Below, piece after piece: positions 46,746 to 57,795 of a stretch of DNA of 64,000 bases. The notes under the pieces are model-generated. The model saw only the letters and a program-made list of their open reading frames with translations, did no database searches and was not told the DNA's origin. The position numbers and the translations under genes are program-made. Within the stretch, counting starts at the first letter, position 1. Every line of letters begins with the position of its first letter. Source of the DNA: Sepiola atlantica (Eukaryota; Mollusca; Cephalopoda; Sepiida; Sepiolidae); assembly GCA_963556195.1 (NCBI GenBank), contig OY744533.1, forward strand, positions 51,813,808-51,877,807. The letters run 5' to 3'.

Positions 46746-46856
46746 CTGTTTCACAAAAAGGTCCAGTATATCCTTGACTACAATAACAGTATCTTATATA
46801 CTTTTTTATTATGCATTTACCTCCGTTCTTACAAGGTTTATCAAGAGTACAATAAC
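46746..46856 (-). CDS. EGF-like exon B20
   Basis: 111 nt, phase 1-1, spacing 5-5-8-1-8: C-T-L-D-K-P-C, CKNGGKC, K-K-Y-I-R-Y, C-S-Q-G-Y-T-G-P-F-C. Counterpart of B11. Confidence 0.92.
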
Positions 46857-46859
46857 CTG

Positions 46860-47960
46860 TAAATAGAATCAAATCACGTCGATATATGATTATTATTATT
46901 ATCACAATTATTATGACCTTTTAAGCATTTCTTAAAGATACATAAATAATGTGAAATACAATTTTTAAAGGTGAATTCGAATTTCGATTAATCAATTGCA
47001 TTCATGTGTATCAATATTTTTTATTAAATCATTTGATTTTAAACTTTCAAACATTTACTTCTTCACAGTTTTTAATTGATTATCTAACAAAAGAAAATCA
47101 GCATGCAATAAATAAACATACGGTGACAATTTCTACTTATTTTTATACACAATTTCGATATAAACTGTTTAAAAAGTGAAAAAAGTAAGTTTTACAGACA
47201 AAAGAATTATGAACATCGATTACTTACCAATTTGCTGAACATTAACGCATCAAATACCTTATTTAAAGAATAGGATATGTGTATTAAATTAATCACCAAA
47301 GCCAAAATCTAAGAATGTATGTGAATCCGATGCTTATTTGATGCTATGCAGACTTTTAATTGTACAAAAGAAATAATATTTAAACTTGTAATTAAAACAA
47401 ACTACATGTTTGTTTCTATTGAAAATTTTCAAATCAAACATTCCAATTTTATCGCAGAAAAACAAAACAGAAGATGAATTACTCGATCTAGAGTTTTAGT
47501 CGAATTATAGTTGAAACCGAATTATCGTTCTTCCGAATGTCTGCCTTTTCGAACATTTCGTGTAAAATTAAAATAATTCTTATTTATTTACTAATATGTT
47601 GCCATGTGTGAAAACAGATTTAGCATTTATTCTTGTATTATTTTATTTTTTATCTGTTCTTAAGACTAATTTACTGAAATATCTCAGAAATCGTGAAATA
47701 CTTATTTTTATAGATCTCTCAGTCGATAAATATATACCAATGATGTTGTTTAACGAATTATTTCCTTAAAAATTATCTCTTTTTTTACTCACTGATATGC
47801 ATACACTCTATATCAATATAGAATAATTTTGAAGTTAATGTCCTTCGTAATTCCTATTAATTTACAAAATCTAGAATTATATCAGTCAAATATTTTATTA
47901 ACTTTAATTTATAATTTTAATAAAATATTCAAATGTTTTTCTCTAAAAAATTTGTGAACG
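46860..47960. other. intron between C21 and B20
   Basis: Collinear with 29275-30700; beta unit at about 47400-47560. The C-type stub seen at 30372 has no clear counterpart here. Confidence 0.6.
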
Positions 47961-47963
47961 TAC

Positions 47964-48074
47964 CTTTTCCACAACGCCTGCCATTATACCCTAATGCACA
48001 TATACATTTAAATCCATGCCTTTTGGGTACGCATTTACCACCGTTCTTACAAGTGTGAGACCTGCAATAGCGAC
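47964..48074 (-). CDS. EGF-like exon C21
   Basis: 111 nt, phase 1-1, spacing 4-5-8-1-8: CRSHTC, CKNGGKC, P-K-R-H-G-F-K, C-A-L-G-Y-N-G-R-R-C. Counterpart of C12. Confidence 0.92.
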
Positions 48075-48499
48075 CTGTAAATATAATCAAATTAATTAGA
48101 TCAATGATCATTGTTATTAAAACAATCAAACTCGTTAAGCATTGTATTAATTGTTTTAATCAATTGTTATAGTCTTTATTATTTAATCATTTGTTTTCAA
48201 CTTTCGAAAATATATTCACCACAATTGAATGTGCATAAAATAAACAAACATACGATGACAATCTTTCTATACATAATTTGGATATAAACCGTTTGAAAAG
48301 AGAAAACTGTTGACTAAATGTCATACATTACCGACAATTATCAGTATCGTATTTTTCACACCCTTTGAACGTTATATCGTAAGAAAACATCCCCATACAA
48401 GAGCTGGGAAAAGGCAATACGTTGGTTATTGTTTTGTAAATTTTCTGTCGAGTTTACTTTATTTCCAATGTTTTGTAATGGTACAATTGTACTATCACA

Positions 48500-48783
48500 A
48501 CCATCATAGTTGAGCCTCTACAAGAACTTCGATTCCACTATTTGGAGACGAATACATGTAAAAAGTCTGGAAAAATATCCGCGAAGAAGTAAATATATCT
48601 TGGCCATTGCCAACTTATCTATCCCAGCGACTTCCTCTGATGATAAGATTTTGATCTTTGAAAAGCCTGGCTTAAGGAAAATTTAACTTGAATAAATGGC
48701 CCTTTTGCGGAATATACCTTGCTCTGAGCAATTGAATTGAATTTTGATTTGGCTTTTGCTTCTCTAATTCCTTTCCATTCTTC

Positions 48784-48786
<3 letters not shown>
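48500..48786 (+). mobile_element. Penelope-type 3' end, family P2
   Basis: CCAACTTATCTATC, the ribozyme, then a tail reaching (AT)n at 48788. Left border uncertain. Confidence 0.55.
48632..48679 (+). ncRNA. hammerhead ribozyme-like motif (P2), best copy
   Basis: Stem I TTCCT/AGGAA (5 pairs), CTGATGA at 48637-48643, stem II AAGAT/ATCTT, GAAA, stem III AAGC/GCTT with CTG loop, triplet UUA. Every conserved core base of the hammerhead fold is present. Confidence 0.75.

Positions 48787-48787
<1 letters not shown>

Positions 48788-48864
<77 letters not shown>
48788..48864. repeat. (AT)n microsatellite
   Basis: About 38 AT units. Confidence 0.97.
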
Positions 48865-48869
<5 letters not shown>

Positions 48870-48949
48870 TTTATAAATAAATATTATTTTCAAATATACT
48901 CATATATACATGGGTTTCATGCCAAACCTGCAATCAGCAGTATGGGAGG

Positions 48950-49055
48950 AGACAATCCCTGCCGGTTGCACGATCCGAACTCCTATATGAAAATCATTCT
49001 TCACTCAGTAGTCGGAGCGTTAACCGTTGCGACCAACACACTTTGCTATTGAAAT
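48950..49055 (-). mobile_element. tRNA-like SINE relic
   Basis: Minus strand TTGGTCGCAACGGTTAACGC (A box) and GTTCGGATC (B box), about 50 bp apart. No paired acceptor stem. Confidence 0.45.
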
Positions 49056-49186
49056 GGGAGAGCAAATGAACATCTAAATGTCAAATTCAGCGGGCATGTT
49101 AGGAAGCTGTCAAACAAAACTACATAGGTGGGTCCTAGAGTATTGCATTACACTATAAATGCTTTTTGTCAACCTATTAAAGTGCT

Positions 49187-49332
<146 letters not shown>

Positions 49333-49384
49333 TTGATAAATTGTTATTAAAACAAATGCATGTTTAAAAGATTGTTGAACGTAC

Positions 49385-49495
49385 CTATTTCACAAAAAGC
49401 TCCAGTATATCCTCGCGGACATCGACAATATCTCACATAGCTTTTCTTTATGCATTTACCTCGGTTCTTACAAGGTTTACTTTTACCACAATAAC
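49385..49495 (-). CDS. EGF-like exon B22
   Basis: 111 nt, phase 1-1, spacing 5-5-8-1-8: C-G-K-S-K-P-C, CKNRGKC, C-P-R-G-Y-T-G-A-F-C ending E-I. Counterpart of B13. A solo LTR sits 34 bp upstream of the acceptor and may have displaced the branch-point region. Confidence 0.92.
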
Positions 49496-49529
49496 CTGTA
49501 AATATAATCAAATTATTTAAATAAATAAC

Positions 49530-49746
49530 TGTTGCACCGGCCGTTCTAACAGAAGAGAAACAACACCGGTTCTCACTATAAATAGTGAGAGTAGACACTC
49601 AGCATATAGAAAAGGACAGTATTGTAACTGTCTAGCCGAGTGCCAGTCAGTTTCCTTACCTTTGTACCTTTTATGTTAATACACTTGTTATCTTAACCCA
49701 ACCTCGACTTGACTTCTTCTTTTTATTGTTGGACTACTTCACAACA
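49530..49746 (+). mobile_element. solo LTR
   Basis: 217 bp beginning TGTTGCACCGG and ending CTTCACAACA, flanked by the 5-bp duplication ATAAC (49525-49529, 49747-49751). A TATA box (CTATAAATAG, about 49577) suggests plus orientation. The intron 5' of B13 preserves the unoccupied site. Formed by LTR-LTR recombination of a retrotransposon. Confidence 0.85.
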
Positions 49747-49751
49747 ATAAC

Positions 49752-50120
49752 AATAAGTATAAAAAATCTCACTCTCTAAGCATTTCTTAATGATATATAA
49801 TTTATGTGAACTAACATATTTAATGATGTATTAGAATTTGCATTAATCTATTTTATTTATGTATATGGCTTCCTTTAATTATTTAATCATTTGTTTAATT
49901 AAAACTTTATGAATATATAACACAATATATAAATGAATAGTGATATTAAAATGCATAAATAAATTTGAAATCTAAATTGAACATATTTAAATGTCATCGC
50001 TATGTAAAGTGTATTAAATAAATACTGATAATGAACAATGTTGTTGAACGCATTGTTTCCTTGCAAGAATATCCATAGTTTTATTTACATACAGATATAC
50101 ACCTCATCTCAACACAGTAT
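49752..50120. other. intron between C23 and B22
   Basis: Collinear with 36240-36600 and 37190-37230, which in the other block are split by the 339-nt retrozyme-like repeat. Confidence 0.55.
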
Positions 50121-50126
50121 ATATTA

Positions 50127-50732
50127 GGTCCCCCAATTTATAAAATCGGGGGACTTATGTTTTGAGGCATGTCCGTCCGTCCGGGGTTTTCTCCGCAACC
50201 ATCAATTGAATTTCTCTGAAATTTTGTATGAAGTTATAACTTTGGTCAGGTTAGAAAGTGACATTCTCCGATTTTTGAAAAAAATCTGGTTAGCCCCCCA
50301 GGGGGTCAAAAGGCCCCGAAATGGCAAAAAATGACATTTTTTGCCCCATAACTTTTCATCCATCCATTCAATTTCCCTGAACCTTGGCCAAAATATGGAG
50401 ACAATTGTTTCTAATAGAAAATAAGTATCGTTGACCTTTGAAAAAATCTGGTTCACGCCCCCAGGGGGTCAAAAGCCCCACAAATGGCAAAATAACCATT
50501 TTCTCCTATAACGTTCGATCCATCCATTCAATTTTTTTGAAACTTGGCCAAAATGTAGAGGCAATTGTTCTGGATATAAAATGAGCATCCTAGACATCAG
50601 AAAAATTCTGGTTCGCACCTCCAGGGGGTCAAAGGGGGGTTAAAATGCCCCAAATTGCCCAAATTTATTGCATTTTACACTCGCCACATCGAGTCACATA
50701 GAGAGGGGGACCACGTACGCGCGGCTTGTTGA
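50127..50732. mobile_element. TIR element with internal tandem repeats
   Basis: Starts GGTCCCCCAA and closes near GGGGGACCACG, so the ends are inverted. Inside, a unit with CCAGGGGGTCAAAA, CATCCATTCAATTT and CTTGGCCAAAAT recurs three times at about 160-bp steps. The intron of the other block lacks it. Confidence 0.6.
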
Positions 50733-50897
50733 TAGTTAATATTCTTTGTAATTATTTTAATATTACAAAATGTAAAATCATATCATACCATTGTTGGATT
50801 AACTTCAATTACTACTTTTCATACGTTTATAAATCTCTGAATAATAAATATTACAGAAACATCCAGGTGCATTTGTTTAAAATATTCATAAACTTAC

Positions 50898-51008
50898 CTT
50901 TATTACAACGCCTTCCATGGTGCCATTTTGAACATATACATTTAAATCCAACCCTTTTAGATATGCATCTACCACCGTAATTACAAGGGTTAGGATTACA
51001 ATGGGGAC
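50898..51008 (-). CDS. EGF-like exon C23
   Basis: 111 nt, phase 1-1, spacing 4-5-8-1-8: CNPNPC, CNYGGRC (the usual N-G-G has become Y-G-G), then C-S-K-W-H-H-G-R-R-C, where the usual G-Y has become W-H. Ends N-K. The changes suggest relaxed constraint, but all cysteines and both splice sites are intact. Confidence 0.88.
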
Positions 51009-51455
51009 CTGTGAATATAATCAAACAAAATAGATCACATATCATTATTATTAAATTTATGTAACTTTTTACGCATTTCTTAATGATAGAGAATCTATAA
51101 TCAATCAAATATTTAATAAGAACATAACATTCGAATTTGTATTAACCAATTGCTTCAAAGTGTATAGTGTTTTTAATTATGACGTTATTATTGTTGCAGA
51201 TGTTTGAGTATCTGAATTTATTCTTTGGAAACATTAAGTTCCATTATAATATAAATAAATTGAATCAATGTGTATAGTTTATTATTATTAAAAAGTTATA
51301 ATTGTTGCAGATGTGTAAGTATCGTAATTTATTTTTTTTGGAAATACTAAGTTCCAACAAAAGGAAGCATTTAAAATAGCATTGATTCTTCTAGAATCGA
51401 AGTAATCGCAATTCATTTATCTTCCAATTCGAAAGCGTGATATGTGTTACATTTG

Positions 51456-51457
<2 letters not shown>

Positions 51458-51530
<73 letters not shown>
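51458..51530. repeat. (AT)n microsatellite
   Basis: About 36 AT units at the alpha-unit position; interrupted by the MITE that follows. Confidence 0.97.
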
Positions 51531-51533
<3 letters not shown>

Positions 51534-51909
51534 GGTGGACCAAAATAAGGGTCCTATCTTTAAATTTGAATAACTTGAATTTGAATAACTTCCACAAAAT
51601 AAAAGTTAAACTCACCAAACTTTATGTGTGTGTAGACTGACCCTTCCGAGATTTTTTGAAATAAACAAAACAAATTTTAGCCGAAAAACACTTCTTAAAA
51701 CTTACAAAAACTAAAGTATTGTTTTTTACACTGTTTAGAGTTTTTTAAGCAAAAATAATGTTTTCTAAATGAGGGTACGTTCCTTAGGGCTAATACGGCT
51801 CATGCTTGCTTCGGAAGGGGTCCTTTACTTATTCTAAAAAAAAATTTAAAAAATCAATAAATAAAAAGGTTATGAATTTTTAAAAATAGGACCCTTATTT
51901 TTGCCGACC

Positions 51910-51914
<5 letters not shown>
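51529..51914. mobile_element. MITE, copy 2 (CAGGGTG family)
   Basis: Same family as 32811-33200, differing at a handful of bases and a short A-run. Inserted in (AT)n, which supplies TA on both sides. Confidence 0.85.

Positions 51915-51983
<69 letters not shown>
51912..51983. repeat. (AT)n microsatellite
   Basis: About 35 AT units. Confidence 0.97.
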
Positions 51984-51985
<2 letters not shown>

Positions 51986-52097
51986 TACGTCAATGAAAAT
52001 TAATAAGACCTGCAAATGGAAGCAAATCGATATCTTCAGTTGTTCAAAACAAGGAGCAGTTTAGTTAATAAAAAACATTTATTTTTCTTCTCTTTCA

Positions 52098-52146
52098 TTC
52101 CTTAAACCAGGCTTTTCAAAGATTAAAATCTTATCATCAGAGGAAA
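52098..52146 (-). ncRNA. hammerhead ribozyme-like motif (P2, left arm)
   Basis: Minus strand TTTCCT, CTGATGA, stem II AAGATT/AATCTT, GAAA, AGCC/GGTT stem III with one G-T pair, triplet UUA, AGGAA. Confidence 0.7.
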
Positions 52147-52593
52147 AATTATGACTGATAAGTTGACAGGATAGGACTGTCAAAGTTTCAAATTTGAAAG
52201 AGTTTTTAAAAAAAAATTTCAAAGTTCAAACGGGCATGGGAATCACCAATAACGAAATCCAAAAAAACGTGGGGCTCAGAAATATTGGTAAATCCAGAGG
52301 AATCTGTATAAAAATCCAACGACGACGATTCCACTCAGGTCTGTTGTCCTCGGAGACGGATCAAATAAAAATGGCCATGTCAAGGAAAACAATATTCTTC
52401 CTGTTTTCAGTTAAGCGTATTCCAAGGCAAAAAACAACGACTAAAGTCTCAATGGAATCAAAAACGAATCGTTGCAATGTATTAAAATTACTTGGGAATT
52501 GTGGGATAGCATAAAGAAAGGAAGAGAAAAAGAAAGGGAAGAGAGAGAGTAAAAGAAAAAAGTCCTATCCTGTCAACTTATCAATCATAATCT

Positions 52594-52643
52594 TTCCTCT
52601 GATGATAAGATTTTAATCTTTGAAAAGCCTGGTTTAAGGAATG
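52594..52643 (+). ncRNA. hammerhead ribozyme-like motif (P2, right arm)
   Basis: Mirror of the left arm: CTGATGA at 52599-52605, same stems, triplet UUA, AGGAA. Confidence 0.7.
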
Positions 52644-52841
52644 AAAGAGAAGAAAAATAAATGTTTTTTATTAACTAAACTGCTCCTTGTTTTGAACAAC
52701 TGAAGATATCGATTTGCTTCCATTTGCAGGTCTTATTAATTTTCATTGACGTACCATATTTTTGCTCTATCCAGTATATTGAGCTTTCCATATTTCACAA
52801 TAGGTCCAACTCTCTAAAAGTTTACCTTTTTAGTTATAATT

Positions 52842-52842
<1 letters not shown>

Positions 52843-52910
<68 letters not shown>
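52843..52910. repeat. (AT)n microsatellite
   Basis: About 34 AT units. Confidence 0.97.
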
Positions 52911-52912
<2 letters not shown>

Positions 52913-52984
52913 GCTCTTTTGTTTAATTTTACTTCAGTCGAATTCTCAGAAATCAAGGGGCCTTTTAACTTGATCTCTGTATGA

Positions 52985-53398
52985 ATCACATAAATATTCG
53001 AATATTCCATTAAAGTTTTCCTTTATCTGTCAAACGTTGACAGTGAAGAAGTTAAGAACATTACTTTTCCTCTCCCCAATTGACCAGTTAACTATGTTAT
53101 AGTATATCGTTATTGTGGTATCTTGGTCTTACTGGATTCCAGGACAAGAATTCATCTTCTAGAGTATTCAGCTTAGTGCTGTTACTAGAGGCAACTCACT
53201 TGAAGAAATTGCACCGTTCTTCATACAAGCCAGTGTTCGTAGCCATACCGAGGTGATCTTATTTGGGCTACGTATACTATATTATTTTAACTTGTAGGAT
53301 AAGTATCCTTATGCCTGGTTGTCTTGATAAACCCTTGTACAGAGAGACCTTAGATACTCGAGAACAGTGCATAGTAGGCATTCAAGTTCTCTCACCTT
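52985..53398. other. intron stretch, nothing recognised
   Basis: Mixed-composition sequence 3' of B24 with no counterpart near B15; perhaps an unrecognised insertion. Confidence 0.35.
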
Positions 53399-53421
53399 CT
53401 CTCTCTCTCTTTCTCTCTCTC

Positions 53422-53470
<49 letters not shown>
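53399..53470. repeat. (TC)n then (AT)n microsatellite
   Basis: CT dinucleotides with a few interruptions, then AT. Confidence 0.95.
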
Positions 53471-53471
<1 letters not shown>

Positions 53472-53624
53472 AGTATGTATATAAAAAAATAAAATAATAA
53501 TGTAAAAAAAAGTTTATATTGTGTTATAACTTTTTATTATTTATTTTTTTATTTATTTATTTTGTGACGTGTAGGAATATAAATTGTTCTGTAAAGAAAA
53601 ATAGTTTTTTCTTGTTGATGGTAT

Positions 53625-53678
53625 GGAGAACAAAATTTTCGACTGATCCTTCAGTCTTCATCGGTGTTTGGGGTTTGC
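53625..53678 (-). ncRNA. degenerate hammerhead-like motif (P8)
   Basis: Minus strand CACC-GATGA (core base changed), stem II GACTG/CAGTC, GAAA, then AATTTT palindrome. Followed by a short (AT)n/(GT)n like other element ends. Confidence 0.35.
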
Positions 53679-53796
53679 GTGTATATATATATATATGTGT
53701 GTGTGTGTATGTATATATATATATTGTTTTGATAAAATGGTATAAAATTCCATTATATATTGAACAAATGTATGTTTCAAATATTCATGAACGTAC

Positions 53797-53916
53797 CTAT
53801 TTCACAAAAAGGTCCAGTATATCTTTCTCTACAATCACAGTATCGCATATAGGGTTGCTTTCTTGTTCTGATGCATTCACCTCCATGCTTACAATCCTTA
53901 TTTCTAGTACAATAAC
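53797..53916 (-). CDS. EGF-like exon B24
   Basis: 120 nt, phase 1-1, spacing 5-5-11-1-8: C-T-R-N-K-D-C, CKHGGEC, then the same long C3-C4 loop as B15 and C-R-E-R-Y-T-G-P-F-C ending E-I. Counterpart of B15. Confidence 0.92.
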   Translation of the reverse strand, partial: VIVLEIRIVSMEVNASEQESNPICDTVIVEKDILDLFVK

Positions 53917-54331
53917 CTGTAAATATAATCAAATTAATTAGAGCATTGTCATCGAAACTAGACAACCCCTTAATCATTTCGTAATGATATATAGTTTACG
54001 TACAATCAAATATTTGATAAACATTGACATTTATATTAATCAATTGCATCAATATTACATCCATATGAATCGATTTGTTTTATTTATTCATTTGTTTTAA
54101 ACTTTAAAACTTCTTCATAGTTTTTAATTGACTATAAAACAAAAGAGAATCTACATGAAATAAACAAACATACGATGACAATCCTAACCTATTTTTATAC
54201 ATCATTTTGATATAAACTAGTGATAGGACGATTCCAATATTTTTTCCGATACAATTACCGATTCTGTTCTCAATTTTCATTTTCGATACAATTACCAATT
54301 CGGATTCGGATTCTTAAAATTTTTTTCGGAT

Positions 54332-55321
54332 TACCGTAAAAACCCGTGTAATATGTGCATATATTTTCGCAAAAGTAACAATACACTAGGGGTAGGGGGG
54401 GGGGCTAAATTACACGAATCTATATTTCTAACTATTTTCCTCAAATGTTTTCCGCGTAATTGATTGAAAATAGTGAGTCAACTAAACATTTATTTCTATT
54501 TTAAAACAAAACCGATTTGCAGTAGTTCACCGTAAGTTGACAAGATGTTATTTGGATTGTTTCATAAATAATTGAAAATGGTCGACCAGAACCTTTTTTT
54601 AGTAAAAGAGAAATTAAACAAAATAAACTAGTAAGTAAATTATTTAGAAGAAAAGAGAAAATACAGAAGAACAAATAGACAGAAAACTGTCCTTCTTTTG
54701 TTCTTTTCTCTTCGAAGATTACAAAATATACCGCTTTAATGTTCATTTCTAACAAAAACTTGTGATGTGGTGTCCACATTAACGATACATCTACCCACCA
54801 CGTCCGGTATAATACTGTGGTGACCTTGAACGGCCGATAATAATTAAGACAACACGGTGGTATATTTACAAGAATGTATTTACAGAAGTACAGAATAGTA
54901 TGTTACAGAAAGTCTGCGTCCGATACTGTGGCTATGACTGCCAGCAAGGATTGCTACCATGACTGCTACGACATTTCGTCGTAACTATAGTCATAGCCTG
55001 TGGAAAAGACCACTTACTCCCGAAATAGGGTAGATCACTATCACACCATAGGACACACATTTTAAGAAAATAGTAGAATAAATGTATCACAAAATTAAAT
55101 TGAACTGTCACATTTACTGGATTACTGTAAAATGTAATCGTAAATCCATAACTAAGTGAAATAATGCTAAATACAACAAAAAGAAAACCACTTATTTGCG
55201 CCTGGGAATTCTGAAATATAGAGTGTGAATTTTACATGGGTAGACGTGTTTTTAAACAAAATTATGGTGAAAATCACATACGCACCTTCCACAGGTCGGC
55301 ACATTACATGTTTTTACGGTA
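54332..55321. mobile_element. TIR DNA element, non-autonomous
   Basis: Ends TACCGTAAAAACCCGTGTAA and its near-complement (GGCACATTACATGTTTTTACGGTA). About 990 bp, no transposase recognised. Contains a hairpin near 54940-55005 (GGCTATGAC/GTCATAGCC), possibly part of a nested insertion. Confidence 0.6.
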
Positions 55322-56020
55322 CACTCTTATCAGCATCAACTCTTAAGATCATAAAAAACTTTTTCTGAAAAACTTATCTGTTTATGTTTTAGAAATGCCA
55401 CGGTTAGGGTCCAGTTCGCTATGTAAGTTTAACGTAAATTGATTACCTACACGAGAAACTGTCTTACCACCCGGAGGTAAATTTACGTCAGACTTATACC
55501 ACCCGGAGGTAAATTTACGTTCTTTTTTACAACCTAAACATTTGTGCTGTCCGGAAAATTTTGACATGGTAGGATAATTCTGACTTAGCTTACTATGAAT
55601 TGGAGGATCGCAATTGAATAATACAAACGATTTACAGTGAAAGTGTAAATACAATTCAAATTATATGTTATAAATTAATAAAGAAATCACATATGTGTAA
55701 AAATAAGCGAAGTCCTTCGCTAAGAAGCCGAACTAATACTTTCTTTTTAATTCTGGGTAAAGTGGTTAAAGTATCCAAAACAGAAAGTATTTGTTTAGGA
55801 TAAAATACACAATAGATACTTGTGGCATTTGTAAAGAGAAGGCGATTCAATTGAGTCTCGTTTTTTTCTGCTGACATCACAGTGGTTGGTGCTAAGCAGA
55901 TAAATAAGACGCTTCGAATGGAACGGTTACATATGACGGTAGTCATTTCTGTCTGAACGAAATTATTTCATCTTTGATCTAGTAATTGTTTGGTGTTTAA
56001 AAAAGGATACCTAAGCGTTC
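55322..56020. other. stretch with a 32-bp direct repeat
   Basis: TACCACCCGGAGGTAAATTT plus ACGT occurs at 55465 and 55497. Minus-strand open frames at 55382-55654 and 55668-55946 have no recognised domain. The block between the TIR element and the LTR element has no paralogous match that I see. Confidence 0.35.
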
Positions 56021-56025
56021 CAACA

Positions 56026-56291
56026 TGTTATAAACCATGTAATTTAGGTTATAATAATTAATAACTCGTAAAACAAAATGGATGACTTTTCAACAGAAAG
56101 GTTTAACAGATTTATTAAAAGTGTAATTAGAATGAAATGAGTTATTTAGCCGCTGTAACGCGAGATGTAATATGAGCCAGTCTGATCCGTGGTTAATGTT
56201 TACTTTTCACCCCGCAAGCCACTCGACAAGGAGCGATAACTCTTAAATGGTCCAAGGGACATACTTCAGTTTTTCTTTAGTTATCTTAACA
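56026..56291 (-). repeat. 3' LTR
   Basis: In element orientation begins TGTTAAGATAAC and ends GGTTTATAACA, with TG...CA ends. Confidence 0.93.
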
Positions 56292-56308
56292 TCTCCCCGT
56301 TTTAGTCT

Positions 56309-57060
56309 TTAACTGTATCGAGCGCACCTGTGGTCAACTTGGAGGTGCTTTATTCTAGTGCGACTGCGCTTTGGCCAAGTCCTGGGAGGTCTTTGATAAT
56401 TCTCATCTGAATTTGTCTGCATAAGAAGTGGTGGAGATGGCAGTTCAAATGTGTCCATTAACAAATCAAACGGAATAGTTGATCTGTTGTCCACTAAGTT
56501 GTCTACATAGTATCTGAGACGCAACTGGTTTTTGTGCCGTGCTCAGAATTGATTTCCGACTTGAACATCATACAGAAATTGTCCATTTATTTTGCGGATG
56601 ATGCCTGGTACCCAGTTTGGCCGGCCAGGTCTGTAATTCCGAGCAAACACTGGTGTGCCAACTGAAAATGCTTTTGTTTTTAGGATTACGGCTTGGTTGT
56701 TGCCTTTGTGGCTGGGGACGTAAAGCGTCCAGTGTGGTACGGAGTTTTCATCCAATGAGTGCCTCTGCTGGTGATAGACCATTCTTCACAGTTCCATTTG
56801 GTGTTATTCCATATGGAAAGGAGTAAAGCATGTAGTATCTCCTCTATTGTTCCCTCCCCTCTTGCTTTTAGTAGTGCTCTTTTGAATGTCTACAAATCTT
56901 TCGGCTTGTCCGTTGGATTGAGGATGGTTCGGTAGCGACCGAACGTGTGTTATGCTTAATGTAACCCTGGGTTGATGGCTGACGAGCCCGCAACATTGTG
57001 CCCAATTTCTGCTTAGAACTGTTGTATTGCGAGGACCCGACCCTTGCTGCTGCTGGACCA
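56309..57060 (-). pseudogene. integrase C-terminal remnants
   Basis: Across frames: H-P-Q-S-N-G-Q-A-E-R-F (about 56890-56920), the conserved end of the integrase core, then G-T-P-V-F-A-R-N-Y and P-G-I-I-R-K-I-N-G (about 56570-56650), the C-terminal domain, then H-K-N-Q-L-R-L-R-Y. Several frameshifts and stops. Confidence 0.75.
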
Positions 57061-57753
57061 CCAGGCGGTTGGGGTCCTGGCTGGTACACCTCTGGTGGGT
57101 AATTGAGTGATTTTAGTGGCATCAGGAATTTCTACAAAATCTTCTGATCCTGGACGTTGTACAAGAATCGTGATTTTCTCAGCATTACCGGTCACATCAA
57201 GCTTGAGCAGCTCTACCCCTTGAGGGGCATCAGTCAGTTTAACGGTGATGCTAGGTTTGGGGTCAGTAGATGTAGTCGGCGCTGGTACAATCCATCCAGG
57301 TCCATCAGGTCTGCCATCACTTACTGGAGAGTTTGGTGTGTTTGGTGTTCCACTAATGTAGTCATCAGGTATGAAGGTTTTATCAGTCATACCCTTAGTA
57401 GACTCACATCGAACTGATGTTGTTGAAGTAGGTCCTGATGTTGTGGTGATTTTAGGATTCCATGTGGTAATCATTGGTGTTGATATTATTGTGGGAGTTC
57501 TTGTTGAAGTGGAGCCAAAGGTTGGTCCAAACGAAAGGTTGGTGGTTGGTCGATTGTTCCGCCGCCGCCGCCGTTGCTGTTTCTTCTTGCTGAGGCTGTC
57601 TTTACTGCTCTGAGGTGATGATGTGGACACCACCTCACATATTTGGTTGAGTGGAATGTCGAGAAGACCTAGTAACTCGATAAAATCAAGTCCCAGCAAA
57701 TTATAGCATGAGTTTGTTATGCATACGATGCCTGACACCGTTTTTCCTTTCAT
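57013..57753 (-). pseudogene. end of protease fused to a foreign mucin-like segment
   Basis: 246 codons in frame with gag-pro. Residues 1-45 finish the protease region. Then an arginine-rich run and a Thr/Pro-rich tract (about residues 70-115), followed by a compact segment (about 115-210) with a single cysteine, G-M-T-D-K-T-F-I-P-D, G-W-I-V-P and alternating beta-like residues (S-I-T-V-K-L, K-L-D-V-T-G). No polymerase motif is present. The Thr-rich plus beta pattern recalls extracellular mucin-type proteins of invertebrates; that identity is inference. The last 35 codons blend into integrase-region sequence. Confidence 0.6.
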
Positions 57754-57795
57754 GTTGACGGTAGCGGGTAATTGACCCGTGATGTGAACACAATC

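Larger units (their letters stand above)
51985..52830. mobile_element. P2 Penelope-type ends as a large inverted repeat
   Basis: Arms 51985-52180 and 52563-52760 are reverse complements over nearly 200 bp (GGTACGTCAATGAAAATTAA outside, TGTCAACTTATCA inside), each with a ribozyme. The 380-bp centre has an open frame with no recognised product. 52760-52830 resembles 45940-45990 in reverse. Confidence 0.8.

Noticed and set aside
52194..52514. 106-codon plus-strand frame in the centre of the P2 inverted repeat
   Set aside because: No recognisable domain, lies within a repeat, and low-complexity lysine-rich start; not called as a gene.
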